Source of the DNA: Lolium rigidum
Taxonomy: Eukaryota; Streptophyta; Magnoliopsida; Poales; Poaceae
Assembly: GCF_022539505.1 (NCBI RefSeq)
Contig: NC_061513.1
Location: forward strand, 181,070,017 to 181,134,016
Direction: 5' to 3'
DNA: 64,000 nt
Position numbers and translations under genes: made by a program. Shown piece by piece: positions 49,501 to 60,002 of the stretch. Below the pieces are notes generated by a model. The model had not been told where the DNA came from and ran no database searches. It was given only the letters and a program-made list of their open reading frames with translations. Positions within the stretch are counted from its first letter, which is position 1. Each line of letters begins with the position of its first letter.

Positions 49501-52500
49501 ATATATTTCATGATCCGATCGGCAAGTTGGTGGAGATCTATATCGACGACGTGGTGGTCAAATCGGTATCCATGGAGGGGCACTTGGACGATCTACGGCG
49601 CGTCCTAGAACGGACTCGGAAATTCGGGCCGAGGATGAACCCGAAGAAGTGTGCCTTTGGCGTGACGGTACCGGTCAATTCCCGGGTTTTCTCGGTTCAT
49701 GAACGGGGAATTGAGATCGGCCTCGAAAAGTCGGGAGGCGGTACGTACCATGCAACCGCCGACCACGAAAAGGAGCTTCAACGCCTCATCGGCAAGATCA
49801 ATTTCGTCCGGCGGTTCATCTCTAATCCGTCGGAGACGAATCGAGCCGTTCATGGCGTTGGTGAAGACCAAGTCCGACGACGAGTTTCATCGGGGGCGAG
49901 AACGAACGAGCGTTTGATGAAATTAAGCGATATCCGACAACGCCGCTCGTGCTAGTTCCGCCCACAGCAAGACGAGCCATTCTACATCTACCCGTCGGTA
50001 GGCCGATACGTCCATCGCTTCGGTAGTGGTGCAACTCTACGACGGCGTTGAGAGAGTCGTTTTCTACCTCGGCAGGAGGATGCTCGGACGCGGAGACAAG
50101 ATACCCCGAGGTCGAGAAACTTTGCCTCTGTTTATTCTTCACTCGCACCAAGCTCCATCACATCCTTCCGACGGCGGAGATCATCGTCATCTCGTAAATC
50201 GACGTCGTCAAACACATGTTGTCGGCCCTCGTTTTGAAAGGCCGACTCGGTAAATGGATGCTTGCGCCGTCGAATTTGATCTCCGGTACCGACCGCGAGG
50301 CGCGTTAAGGGCCAAGCGTTAGCCGATCTCATCGCCGAACGGATCAGCACCAATATAGCAGACACTATCCATTCGCGCATGGGCTATGTTCTTCGATGGA
50401 TCGGTTTGTGACGGTGGATGCGGCATCGGCATTCTACTCGTATCACCTCGGGGGCGGAATACTCCTTCTCCATCGAGTTATCTACCCCTTGCACTAATAA
50501 CGTAGCGAATATGAGGCAATACGTAAAGGAATGGAATTGTTATTGGAAGCTGGAGCCGAAGCCGTAGAGCTCTTCGGGGACTCAAAGTTGGTAATTAACC
50601 AGCTCACGGAGGAATATAGTTGCGAAAGTGAATCGCCGTTCCCATATTGGGTGGAATGCCGTGAGTTGATGACACGGTTTCAGTACATTAACTTCAATTG
50701 GATCCCGAGGTCCCGAATACCGATGCCAACAATCTCGCACAAATGGCGTCGAGCTACATAGATATAGCCGACGGAGCGAGAGTTCGGATACAATTCCCGG
50801 AACGTAATGATTGGAGAGCCGAGATCTTCGATTATTTGAAAGATTCGGCTCGGGGGCACCTAAACGGGTGAGATACGGAGCCATGAAGTATGTCCTTATA
50901 GGAGACGAAATGTTCTACAGGACATTAGAAGGGTTGTTACTCAAGTGCCTAGGACCGATCGAGTCAAATCGGCTCTTACATGAGGTGCATGAAGGCGCTC
51001 GTGGAACACATCGGTCGGCTCATAAGATGAAGTGGTTGATCGGGCGATCGGGGTTTTATTGGCCCACTATGCTTGAAGATTGCTTCGCTTATTACAGGAG
51101 TGCCAAGCATGTCGGATGTTTGGAAAAATTCAGATGGTGCCGGCGTCGGCGATGAACCCCATCATCAAACCTTGGCCGTTCCGGGGTGGGGCATGGATAT
51201 GATCGGCAAAATCCATCCGGCATCAGGTAAAAAACATGAATGGATTTTGGTTATCACAGATTACTTCACCAAGTGGGTGGAGGCCGTCCCTATGAAAAAA
51301 GTAACATCAGAGGACGTGATCAAGTTTGTGAAAGAACACGTCATTCATAGGTTTGGGATCCCCCCACTATCACGACCGATGGAGGTTCGGTCTTCACTTC
51401 TAAAGAATTCGGGAAGTTCCGTGATGATGTCGGGATTAAGCTGATCCGATCATCCCCTACTATGCTCAAGCTAACGGACAGGCCGAGGCGTCCAATCAAA
51501 GCCCGATCAAGCCGATCAAGAGGAAAATTGACGAGAACCCTCGGGATTGGCACGAGAAGCTATCGAAGCGTTATGGGCCTACCGCATGTCGTGTCATGGA
51601 GCTATAAAGACCTCGCCGTACTCGGCTTGTATATGGACAGGAGGCCGTATTGCCCCGGGAAATTACGGCTGGATCAAGACGCGTCACGTTTCGGAATGAT
51701 CCGACAGTCGAAGAATATGCGGCTTTGATGAGCGACACTATTGAGGACGCAACGGAACTCAGGCTTTGGTCGTTGGAGAAGATTAAGGAAAACAAAGCCG
51801 TGGTGGCTCGTGCTTACAACAAAAAGGTTAGACCAAAGGAGTTCCAAGTTGGTGATCTTGTGTGGGAAGTCGTGTTGCCATTGGGAACCGAGGGATAAGG
51901 CATATGGCAAATGGTCTCCTAATTGGCACGGCCCGTACAAAGTGGTCCAGGCCTTGAAGGGTAATGCGTACATGCTCGGAGGAATTGAGCGGCGAAAAGT
52001 TCCCCGTGGCCGTTAATGGTCAACACCTCAAGAAATATTTCCCAAGCATGTGGGATGATGGACGAGTAAGATGTGGGGCCGATTCCGGAATCGGCGCAGA
52101 AAAAGAAAATATATACATCGTAGCCGATGCACAAGCATCGACTTGAGAAAACATATGGAGATTAACAGCTTGCAAGTACAGATCGATGCACGGGCATCGA
52201 CTTCGAAAACAGAGCCGGTACGCCGATATCGACTTTAGCAAAATAAGTTTATACGCAGCTTGGCCTCGGACGACAAGATGAGCCGATATTTTGCCATCGG
52301 CTCCCGCACGACAACTCCATTCGGCAATCGACAAGTGGGCGAAATTAGTTGAGGGATTTTCTTCATTGATGAGGGGATTCCTTACAAAGAAAGAGCCGAT
52401 TGCTTGGGAAGGAAGAACAAAAGAAGGGTCTATTGACCAATCTACTATTGCTAGGCCTATATTAGTAGATCTTAATCTACGGGCCGTCGCTTCCTTCGTC

Positions 52501-55500
52501 GTCGTCCTCGGAACTCTCATCGGCACTATCGCCGATGGGTTCCTCGTCGTCGCTTCCGTAACCCTCTACGGGAGCTTCGTCTTCGTCTTCATCGTCGCTG
52601 CTGTCGTCGTCCCACCACATACGGAGACGCTTCGCTGGCGGATAACCCTCGAGTGAGTCGTCGTCATCGTCGTCTTCTTCTTCCTCTTCTTCAGAGGTGG
52701 GGCAGCCGTCCCAGGGGAACTGGTCGTCCTCGCTCTCCGACTCCAGTTCCCCGACGGCGAGAAACTGAAGATCTCCGTCCCCACTGGTTAGGGACTGGTC
52801 GTCCTCGGACCAGACAGAAGAGGCATGGTCTTCCAGGTCCCATGCTTCTGGGGCGCGGATATCCGGTGGCGTCTCGCGGGAGGAGGAAGACCCGTAGGAA
52901 AGCTCGGAGGAAGAGTCGTGGAAGACCGACGAGGGAAGAAGAGGAGGAAGACATGGCCGTGGGAGTTTGGGGGTTTTTTGGGTGCCGATGGCCGAACAGA
53001 GCAGTGATGGTGAAATGGCGAACCGCTCGGAGCGGTTAAATAAAGAGGGCCACGGTGAGAAAATTCAATACCACAGTAGTTTTCGAGGAGGCGTACTCAA
53101 AGACAACGGTCAAATTGTGCGGAGCAATTGTTCGCTCTCGCCATGACACGACTTGACGAAAAATGCTGCAATGGTTCTCGCTCCGCCATGACATGACCCG
53201 ACGAAAGAAAAACGTAATGATTTTGGAAATATTATTTCCAAAACCAGGAGGGCATGTGTTATCACCGGAATTTGACCAAGTCGGAGGTGGGCCGCGATCG
53301 AAGATGGGTGTGAAGAAATATATAGAAGAAGTATGTGGATCGGCCTTTTATACCAAGTTGGGCTTAATTGCCCGTGTATCTGTAATATATTAGATCGTAT
53401 TTTAGTTAAGAGATAGAATCTTGGTCGTGCACGGTTTAGTGCACGCCCTCATTAGAAAGTCCCCTGGACTATAAATATGTACCTAGGGTTTATGGAATAA
53501 ACAACAACTCACGTTCAACCCCAAAAACAAACCAATCTCGGCGCATCGCCAACTCCTTCGTCTCGAGGGTTTCTATCGAGTAAGCGACATGTCGCCTAGA
53601 TCGCATCTTGCGATCTAGGCAAGCACAAGCCCCACGTTGTTCATGCGTTGCTCGTACCGAAGCGCTTTTGATGGCGAGCAACGTAGTTATCATTAGATGT
53701 GTTAGGGTTAGCATTGTTCTTCGTTTAAGCATGCTTACGTAGTGCAACCCTTGCATATCTAGCCGTCCTCACGCCTATCTCAGAGTGTGGGGCGGCACCC
53801 CGCTTGATCATTATTTAGTAGATCTGATCTATTACGATTGCTCCTTGTTCTACAAGGATTAGTTTAATATCCGCAATAGTTTGGCCTTACAAAGGGTGAG
53901 GATCCCGTGGCACGTAGGGTGGCGTTCGCAAGTCCTAAACGGGATGTTCCTAGGATCAACTTCATGTTGGTTTTTTGGCCTCGTTTAGGATCGGCTTACG
54001 AGCACCGTGCGTGGCCATCCGGCCCAACCTCGGAGTAGGATGATCCGATTATGTGGTGAAAACCCTAAATCGTCGTAGATCTCATTAGCTTCATCTTGAT
54101 CAAGCGAGACCACCAAGTATTCGTACACCCCGTACGGATCATGGGTGGATCGGCTCTTTGAGCCGATTCACAGGATAACCCGAGAGCCGATCGAGGCTCG
54201 TATTTAACGTTTACATGTATGCCTCGCAGAAACTAAGCGAGGCAATCTCATCACCTTCCCGACCAGGTATAGGTCGGTGGCACGCCCTTGCACTTCGCAA
54301 CGCCGCGTGTGACCAGAAGAGCATTGCGGGCCGTCGCTCGGAGGGGTCTCAGCCAGCCGCAGCTCTAGGCTCCCCCCGGCTCTACAGTGTTGACAAGGCC
54401 GCTGCCCGCCGGTGGGTTTTGGCAGTCAACACTAACATTGTGTCCATCAACTCCCAAGCAAATCCAGTTATCGCCGCTTCCCCCTGCACACTTCATCATA
54501 TAACCATACTATCTATCACGACTAAATACCGTCCTATCCACCACCTCCCCTTCCAACAACCTCAATGTAAGCTCTTTTCTCAAGATCCCTAAAGTATGCT
54601 AAGCACGAGTTCCCACAGTTTCATGGCAAAGAAGACCCATTTTCATGGCTGAAGCAAAGCACAAGCAAATTTTTTGGGACCAGCGAGACAATTGAGACAA
54701 ACAAGTTGTGGCACGTCTTGTTCTATCTCAGCAACAAAAGGCATGTACATAGTGAATTTCGTAGATTACAGATCTTAAATTTATTTGAAGTGCATAAATC
54801 ATACTCCCTCCTTGCCAAAATGTAGTGCGTATAAGAAATTTAAAAAGTCAAACAAGGTAAAGTTTGACCAAGTATATATTCTATATATTGAATTTAGAAT
54901 AAAACATCAACATCTAGAATACCAAATTGGTACCATTAGATTCATCATAATGGTTGTGCTGCGGCCCCAGCATGCTTGTTGTATCGATCGGTTGCTATAT
55001 TAATATAGCGGGGCGAAAGCCTATTTCGAGGAGGATTCATCATAATGTATATTTTCATATGGTATATATTTTTTATTATAGATATGGATAATTTTCTCAA
55101 TAAGCATGGTCAAACATTAGCTCGCTTGACTTATGCAAAAAAATTATAAGCACTACATTGTGGCAGGGAGGGAGTACATCTTAGTGAGTGGGTGTATCCC
55201 GTGCTGAAAGTTCCCATGCATTTTAGTGAGTCCCCCACATAAATAACTTACCTTTACCAGATTAACATATAAGTCTTTGCAAAGAACAAGCAGCTCTTGG
55301 TCCACACTGGAAGTTGTACTGGACCTCAAAGGGCGCATTACGTCTTGGACTGCACATTGGAGATCATTGTCTAGACGCCGAGTTAGACATGGAAGTAGAT
55401 CGTCTACAATCAAAAGCCGAAGCCTCCCATCATTTGTAGAAACTGCAAGCCGAATCAGACAACGGCAAAACTGAAGAGCCTTCCTTGCTGCTTCATCATC

Positions 55501-58500
55501 CACAAAGTATCCAAAGAGGCCCATCCTCAACTTTCCAAAGCAATCATGACGCAGAAGAAACCTGTTAAGAATTTACTACCTTTAACATGCCTCTTTTCAT
55601 ATTCTATTTGTGACTTCAATAAATAGTCATAGAATTGCAGAGGTAACATTGCCTAATATTGTACCTGAAGAGAGAAGATGGTGACACAGAGTTCAAATCT
55701 TGTGAAGAAACGGTATCCTTGTTGCAGATAGGTTTAACATCTTCATGTAGACGTACACTAGTCTGTTCCATAAGTGCTAAGGCTTCAAGCAAACCCGACA
55801 GTTTTCGAGTAAACTCTAGCAATAGCATATATCCCAAACTTTTTATTTCTTCATCTTCTCCAACAAGATTACCATAGTTGAACAGGCTGTCAGCTTGGTT
55901 TTCATACAGATGATAAAACCAAGCAGCATGAAGCCTATGCTCACACTGCAATAGTATGGGCTCTAAGAAGTTGACTGTCCACTCCTCCCAGAGTTCACTG
56001 GGGCAATGCTTGACCAGAGGAACAGCTACAAGATGGATAAGCTTCCCTAAATGCCTGAATTCCATACACTCCAGCGCTTCCATGAAGGCATTACTAACAG
56101 ATAGACTATCCAATAACTTAGAGAATGCCTCCTCAACGGTTGTACATTGACCTATAAAATTGTACCTATAGCATGATATAAACTGTTATTTGGGGGAAGA
56201 ACATACGCAGTAAACAACATGGTTATCATAATAAACATCAATGTAGAATTTAAGTTCATGCCACTCGAGAAAAATATCATTGCATATATTTGACTTTCAT
56301 AGTTTCGAAGTACTCCAGTGTCAGTCGATTAAGAAAGTACAAAAACAGAAACGGTATATCTGAACCGCTAAAGGAATGTACTTACACTCTCTGCCGAGTG
56401 CCCTCTAGCAGTGCTCTTGTCTCATTCTCACGGAATGATTCATCGCTGTCAATGGTATACAGTCCATCAGAAATTTCAAGCAAACAGCCAAGCTCATTAC
56501 AGCTCAAGCTTTTAGCCATATCAACTTCTTGAGGCAACCAGCCAATACCAATTTCCACGCTCCAAAGTGCATGTATACAACGGAGCAGCTGGAAACAAAT
56601 AGAATGTAAACACACAGATATGTGTAACCTAAAACCTGTTTTGTACCAACGAATGGTTTGAGGATGACTGAGAGCTTAAAGGGCCAATTACCCGTAAGAA
56701 TAGAGGAATGATTGATTGCAGAAGGGCTACGGGGAAAACATCACAAGCACCATACTCATTTTTTACGCTCCCCGTAAGCTTTTCTTCACAGAATTTGACA
56801 ATATGATAAGACATCTTTAAAAATTGACCATCAGAAAATAGATTGCTCAATCCAGACACAGTATCCACATATTTATCATTCCACTCCCTCTGGGTCCATA
56901 TTCTATTGAGAGAATTAAGTAGACATGGAAGCATGATTGCATATTGCTGAATCCTGTAAGATATTTAGAAGTTAATCAGTTGTATTTTAACAGTACCTAC
57001 TCTGCTCTTCAATAAGTGATAGTTTTTACTTGCCATGGTTTGCAAGGTACAAATTAACCCGTAATCTGTACTAATAACATGATCGTAAATTCATAAATAA
57101 ATTTATAGAATCCTTCTAGCAATAGTCGTGCTAGGTCTCAACTACGAAATTTGATATTTAATGCGATGAACAGCAACTTGTATTCCCATGAGGCCAAGTA
57201 CATATACATACAAATGTTGTACATATGCACAAACCCGCTTATACAGCAGTCATATGACACAGTTAATGTGTGGGAACTATGCACATCTAAAGCATTTGAT
57301 ATACTGCTCCTGGCCTACCCTACATCTCTCTTGCCAAACCAAGTAATTGTGTTCATATAGAAGTTCATTTTGAAAAGAAAAAAAAAGGAATGTGGGCTTC
57401 TAAATGTAATTCATTTATGGAGAAGTGGGTATTAGATAAAGTTGGATGCAAGGCAGCTCAATTTAATGGAAGAAAATTATACCCTGGACAAGATGTTACA
57501 ATAACAAATGCCTCACACAATAAATTATGCTCTGTAAGGAGAAGGCATCCCACTCCCTGATTTAGAGATATTGTTTCATCGACTCCCTGTACCATCAACA
57601 AAGTACTGTCAAGAACAGAAAAAAAAAAGTATATGATAGTGAGAGCACATCTTGAAAGACAAAACGTGCACCACTTGGTAAAAGCAATTATCACACATTT
57701 AAATGTCTGAACAAAGCAAGACATATCATAAGAGGACATACAAAAAACTTAATGCAAAGACAATAATACCATAGCTTTCACGCTCCAATCACTGCTCTGG
57801 GTTTTTTTATCTGACATGATGCCGCTGCTATCATTACTCCCATCAGATTTTTCCGGGCTGCTCCCATCTGATTTACTCAGGATGCTACCATCTATTTCAC
57901 CAGGGCTGCAGCTATTTCTGTTTCCAGTACTGGCAAAACCATTGCTGCCATTGCTTCTCCCGTCAGATTCTAGACTAAGAACCAGCCTCTTTGGTGTGTC
58001 GCTGTAGTCTGGCAGTGTGCCCGAAGAGATAGGAATAGGGTGATCTACAGGGAAAGGAAGGGAGTGGAGGTGGGCATCTTGTGGGAAACTACATGATGAC
58101 TTTATTTGTTGAAGGGTTTGGTCAATGGTTAGGTCGATTATTTCATCTTCTGAAACCCAAATCAGTTGTCCTAAATTTTTCAAGGGCATTGAGGGAGATA
58201 CTGTTTCACCAGAGTGAAAGCTAGGGTCAAGTGCAAGAGATAAGTCCACTCTTTCATCTCCAGAGACAAGAGGCCTCTTTCCCGAATCTAAAGAAATTGA
58301 TTGACAAGATGATCCTGGGGTGGAGCTAGCAGAGACTCCGTCTGCTTCACCTGTTTCCTGACTTCTCAAATTATTCCTCGCAGCTAATACAAGTAGACTG
58401 GTATTATGCTTATGTTTTGCTTTTTCTATTTTGGGCACTGTTTCCTCTGAAATGGCTTCTGCGCTGTCCACAGCTGAATCAGTATTGAGTTTAACCAGCT

Positions 58501-59562
58501 GTAACTTCAGCTTTAGAAGATCAGTACTGCTAATTTTTTCACTCCTGTGTTTCAGGAGATGCTGCAAATTTAAAATGCAAATAAACAAAACAATTAGGAG
58601 TCTCAACCATCTCAGAGTAAGTACATGAAGCACTATGATGAAGCAACGCATTAAGAAGGACCTTAAGCATCTTAGACCCATGATCCTGAACCTTGCGCAA
58701 ATCCTCACTGGCCAGCAGAAGTGAAACCCTTACAAAGGATTCCACGTATTCTTCCTCTTCTGTTCTTACCTATTTCACATTGATGAGACATCACTAATGC
58801 ATTATTTGATGATAGAAGAAAAAGACGACAAGTTTTGAAGGAAGCATATTGATAATGACTTGTGGACATAATTGGAAGTGTGCTTCAAATTGATGAATTT
58901 TCAGAACACAGTTTACTTTTGTAATCATGCTTGTGAGAACAGGATGCTACACTACCCTGAAAAAGTGCACACAAGGATCCATAGATCCCATGTCAAATTA
59001 CAAAGGTCCAAAGGTAGCAAATTAGAGCCTAGGAAAGTTAAATTCAACCAAATCCGCTTTATTTCTTTCAAGACAAATCCAGCATGCTGAAGATCTAAGA
59101 GTAATAATTTTCTCAGAAGTACAACCTCTTCGTTACATCATGTATTCGTGCAATGTTGCTCAAATTAGCATGTTTAAAGTTCCAATTGCAATGTTATGAA
59201 TGGCTTAAAGTTTCTTTATTTGCTCCATCCTGTCATGCCACGAAAAATTGGGTTCAAAATTCCAATTTCAGATTAATGATGATCTTTTCGTGTGACACTA
59301 GAAGCTTGTAGCTACACATCGGATCAAAACCTAGCACAGCTATGGATGCTTGAAATCCAATTCATGCTGCATCAGAATAAAGTTGGGCACGAGTTTGGAA
59401 CCCTAGGCAAAGCACGTGACGAGGCTGCGGCCCGTAGATTCGTTTAAGCAGTAATTATACTCGGGCGTCATCGAGCAAGGCACGTACCAGTCCCAAATTT
59501 GGAGGGTCCGAATCGCCGAAACCATCCGTCGACGCCTCCGTGGGGCGGCAGGAAGCGTCCAT
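37021..59562 (-). CDS. HASTY-like (exportin-5 family) host gene, proposed full extent
   Basis: Minus-strand exons from 59562 to 37021 keep an open frame across nearly all proposed GT-AG introns, most of them phase 0. The middle exons match HASTY, the karyopherin that in plants exports cargo and supports microRNA accumulation. Three exons before that block and about seventeen after it are not recognised. The long intron between 55252 and 46143 holds a Tat gypsy element, a Stowaway MITE and gag remnants; another, between 44033 and 40553, holds a LINE derivative. A single transcript is the simplest reading, but phase is not closed between 44033 and 40553. The gene could therefore be two genes, or a degenerating copy. 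The usual N-terminal importin-beta region of HASTY is missing. Confidence 0.5.
41568..42990 (-). mobile_element. Internally deleted LINE derivative
   Basis: On the minus strand the 3' end reads GATATTAATATATTCCC, then CCTTTATCG and an A-tract (complement at 41568-41573). GGGGTGAAAACC blocks at about 41930 and 41840 are also typical of grass LINE 3' untranslated regions. The 5' side is very GC-rich and leader-like. No RT or endonuclease motif lies between, so it was mobilised in trans. Overlapping long frames here on both strands are composition artefacts. The 5' border is approximate and no target duplication was found. Confidence 0.5.
42991..44032. other. Probable intron sequence
   Basis: No coding exon could be fixed here, although one with length 3n+1 is needed if the gene is continuous. 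A minus-strand frame from the 44118 exon stays open to 43843, so an alternative 3' end of a shorter transcript is possible. Confidence 0.35.
44033..46143 (-). CDS. Internal exons of the minus-strand host gene (unrecognised)
   Basis: Eight exons: 46143-46003, 45897-45817, 44976-44860, 44784-44695, 44621-44526, 44436-44380, 44265-44197 and 44118-44033. The first seven are phase 0 at both ends with GT-AG borders; the last ends in phase 2. The first exon is acidic (DSDGKDKDSDSDENN), followed by WNWE and FEDEFQRYLPAYMEML. Later blocks include SREHPYMLTISSLWQ. I cannot name the domain. The first exon is in phase with the last HASTY-matching exon at 55252, so it may continue that protein. Confidence 0.6.
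46144..46886. other. Intron sequence with decayed repeat DNA
   Basis: AT-rich to 46400, then C- and A-rich sequence (46420-46886) that continues beyond the Tat insertion at 54437. It may be part of an old gypsy element whose gag fragment lies near 54600-54760. No intact gene is seen. Confidence 0.4.
46887..46891. repeat. Target site duplication, left copy (CTAAC)
   Basis: Identical to 54432-54436 beyond the other LTR; fixes the ends of the Tat-type element. Confidence 0.95.
46892..48065 (+). repeat. 5' LTR of the Tat-type element
   Basis: A TATAAATA box lies at 47105-47112. The leader contains a perfect 15-bp stem-loop (47226-47258). The end GGTCAACA is followed by the primer-site region with GGCACGCCCGGTGGGAC at 48072-48088. 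Confidence 0.9.
47226..47258 (+). promoter_or_regulatory. Stem-loop in the Tat LTR leader
   Basis: GCTGCCTAGATCGCA (47226-47240) pairs perfectly with 47244-47258 around a TCT loop. It lies about 120 bases after the TATA box, so it would be near the 5' end of the RNA. The 3' LTR copy (about 53595-53625) keeps 13 of the pairs. Confidence 0.6.
48127..48560 (+). pseudogene. Tat-type gag fragment
   Basis: The ATG at 48127 opens MADGTPVTYEDLPDDL, the usual gag start of this grass family. The frame continues through SPEGALDEVDLS and shifts near 48400, where the neighbouring frame carries EHVAVRMIGQVMKNP. After about 48560 the sequence jumps towards pol. The main capsid and nucleocapsid regions and the protease are absent, which points to an internal deletion near 48560-48700. 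Confidence 0.7.
48760..52060 (+). pseudogene. Tat-type pol: RT, RNase H, second RNase H, integrase
   Basis: RT begins with LDPQLGGRMIALLKEYPDCFAWDY (quoted here only in part as PDCFAWDY, near 49000) and WRVAIDFRDLN (49230-49262). The catalytic YIDDVVVKS motif is at 49539-49565. An RNase H-like part follows to about 50300. A second one at 50390-50760 has FFDGSVCDGG-type residues, then NNVAEYEA and LFGDSKLVINQL. Integrase zinc and core blocks lie at 50990-51460 (WGMDMIGKIHPASGKKHEW start near 51188, DYFTKWVEAVPMK near 51262). The C-terminus reads NGQHLKKYFPSMW near 52015-52055. At least ten frame changes make it inactive. Confidence 0.85.
52477..52954 (-). pseudogene. Antisense acidic ORF of the Tat element
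   Basis: On the minus strand, between pol and the 3' LTR, an ATG at 52954 (MSSSSSS) opens an ORF of about 159 codons that ends at the TAG 52479-52477. A one-base shift near 52930 breaks it; past that point the frame stays open to the stop. It is rich in Ser, Asp and Glu, with repeated acidic blocks and one basic-aromatic patch (PAKRLRMWWDDD). Tat-lineage elements are known to carry extra ORFs here, often antisense. Function is unknown; a nuclear acidic protein is only a guess from composition. It would need its own antisense promoter. Confidence 0.6.
53035..53048 (-). promoter_or_regulatory. Candidate antisense promoter (TATA-like)
   Basis: The minus strand reads CTTTATTTAACCGC about 85 bases before the antisense ATG. 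The spacing fits a TATA box with a short leader. A perfect ACCGCTCCGAGCGGT palindrome directly follows. Confidence 0.4.
53257..54431 (+). repeat. 3' LTR of the Tat-type element
   Basis: It matches 46892-48065 throughout. A purine-rich tract (CCAAAACCAGGAGGGCA, near 53239-53256) stands before it as the polypurine primer. Confidence 0.9.
54432..54436. repeat. Target site duplication, right copy (CTAAC)
   Basis: Identical to 46887-46891. Confidence 0.95.
54600..54770 (+). pseudogene. Old gypsy gag fragment
   Basis: A short plus-strand stretch reads EFPQFHGKEDPFSWL, then FFGTSETIETNKLWHVLFYL. This matches the start of the plant retrotransposon gag domain (aromatic-D/G-x-DP-x-x-WL). Both sides are too decayed to follow. 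It is older than the Tat element that split this sequence. Confidence 0.45.
54804..55174. mobile_element. Stowaway MITE (Tc1/mariner type)
   Basis: It begins CTCCCTCCTTGCCAAAATG and ends with the near-perfect complement, and is flanked by TA on both sides (54802-54803, 55175-55176). The terminal repeats pair over about 25 bases with two mismatches. The core would be about 276 bases without the LINE insert at 54953-55033 and its duplicated target. Confidence 0.9.
54953..55033 (+). mobile_element. 81-bp LINE 3'-end scrap inside the Stowaway MITE
   Basis: It is flanked by perfect 14-bp direct repeats GATTCATCATAATG (54939-54952 and 55034-55047), as made by LINE-type target-primed insertion. The insert ends with the ATATTAATATAGCGGGGCG-type tail (about 54996-55015) common to grass LINE 3' ends. 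It is 5'-truncated and lacks a poly(A) run. Confidence 0.7.
55252..57587 (-). CDS. HASTY/exportin-5-like core exons
   Basis: HASTY is the plant exportin-5 orthologue, a Ran-dependent karyopherin of the nuclear pore. Five exons: 57587-57476, 56953-56692, 56588-56386, about 56166-55665 and 55561-55252. Joined in phase they match HASTY in order: LLLTEHNLLCEAF, LNRIWTQREWNDKY, LLRCIHALWS, YNFIGQCTTVEEAFSKLL, ALECMEFRHLGKLIH and CPSELWEEW. The last exon holds the conserved LVSKDM-like region as LLIVDDLLPCL and ends LCKDLYVNLVK. These correspond to the C-terminal 40 percent of the family protein. The HEAT-repeat character is plausible but not provable by eye. No stop or frameshift interrupts them. 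Confidence 0.75.
57770..59562 (-). CDS. First three exons of the HASTY-like gene (unrecognised N-terminus)
   Basis: The ATG at 59562 lies in a good context (CTCCATGGACG), just after an intron in the 5' UTR (acceptor TTCGCAG near 59575, donor near 59655). Exon 1, 59562-59488, encodes MDASCRPTEASTDG and 11 more residues. Exon 2, 58769-58608, encodes VRTEEEEYVESFVRVSLL and a helical stretch. Exon 3, 58561-57770, encodes 264 residues rich in Ser, Asp and Leu, with EDEIIDLTIDQ, a SUMO-interaction-like motif, and a SDGSSPEKSDGS run. All introns are phase 0 and the last joins in frame to the HASTY-matching block. HASTY proteins normally start with an importin-beta region, which is not present here. 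Confidence 0.6.
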
Positions 59563-60002
59563 GGAGGGGAAGCTTCTGCGAACAGAAAAGATTGGGTGAA
59601 GTCGTCAGTGGAGTCAAGAATTGCAATCCGAAAAAGAGAAAGAGGATGAGCCAACCTTGGCTGCTCCGGAGGCGGGGAGGCTTCTCGGAGACACGCCCCG
59701 CAAGGTGGAGGGCGCCGGGACTGCGCAGACTGAGGAGATCCTCTAGGGTCACCGATTTTTTTCTGTGCTAAGTTCAGTGAAAGTGTCAATCATATCACTA
59801 AAGGCGATGCTCATCCTCTAAAATCATCATGTAGTTATGCAGAGAATCATACATGCAGTAAGATTAAGGAAACCGTAGCATCTACCTTACCAAGTGTGGT
59901 CTGCCAGTGCAGTTCCATGGCTGTCATTACCAATGTTTCTTCTAATAATGGTGTTCTCAAGAATGCTGAAGCTAGGTTTGTTCAGTTGGGCATGTTAGCA
60001 AT
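59563..60002. other. 5' UTR and upstream region of the HASTY-like gene
   Basis: Minus-strand 5' UTR exon and intron lie at 59575-59760. Beyond it the plus strand is open for about 80 codons (59760-60002) without a start. That may be a decayed element or part of a divergent exon. The 10-bp direct repeat TGTTAGCAAT at 59993-60002 recurs at 62874-62883 beyond the LINE. Confidence 0.4.

Larger units (their letters stand above)
46892..54431 (+). mobile_element. Tat-type Ty3/gypsy element with complete ends, internally deleted
   Basis: LTRs of about 1175 bases (46892-48065 and 53257-54431) start TGTTATCACC and end GGTCAACA/AGTCAACA. They are flanked by CTAAC duplications. The 5.2-kb interior holds a gag fragment, RT, two RNase H-like stretches, integrase and an antisense ORF. 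A second RNase H and the RT motif YIDDVVVKS fit the Tat lineage. The aspartic protease and most of gag are missing, and every ORF is frameshifted. By eye the LTRs differ at roughly 20 positions, so its age is similar to the copia element. It lies in an intron of the host gene, in the opposite orientation. Confidence 0.88.
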
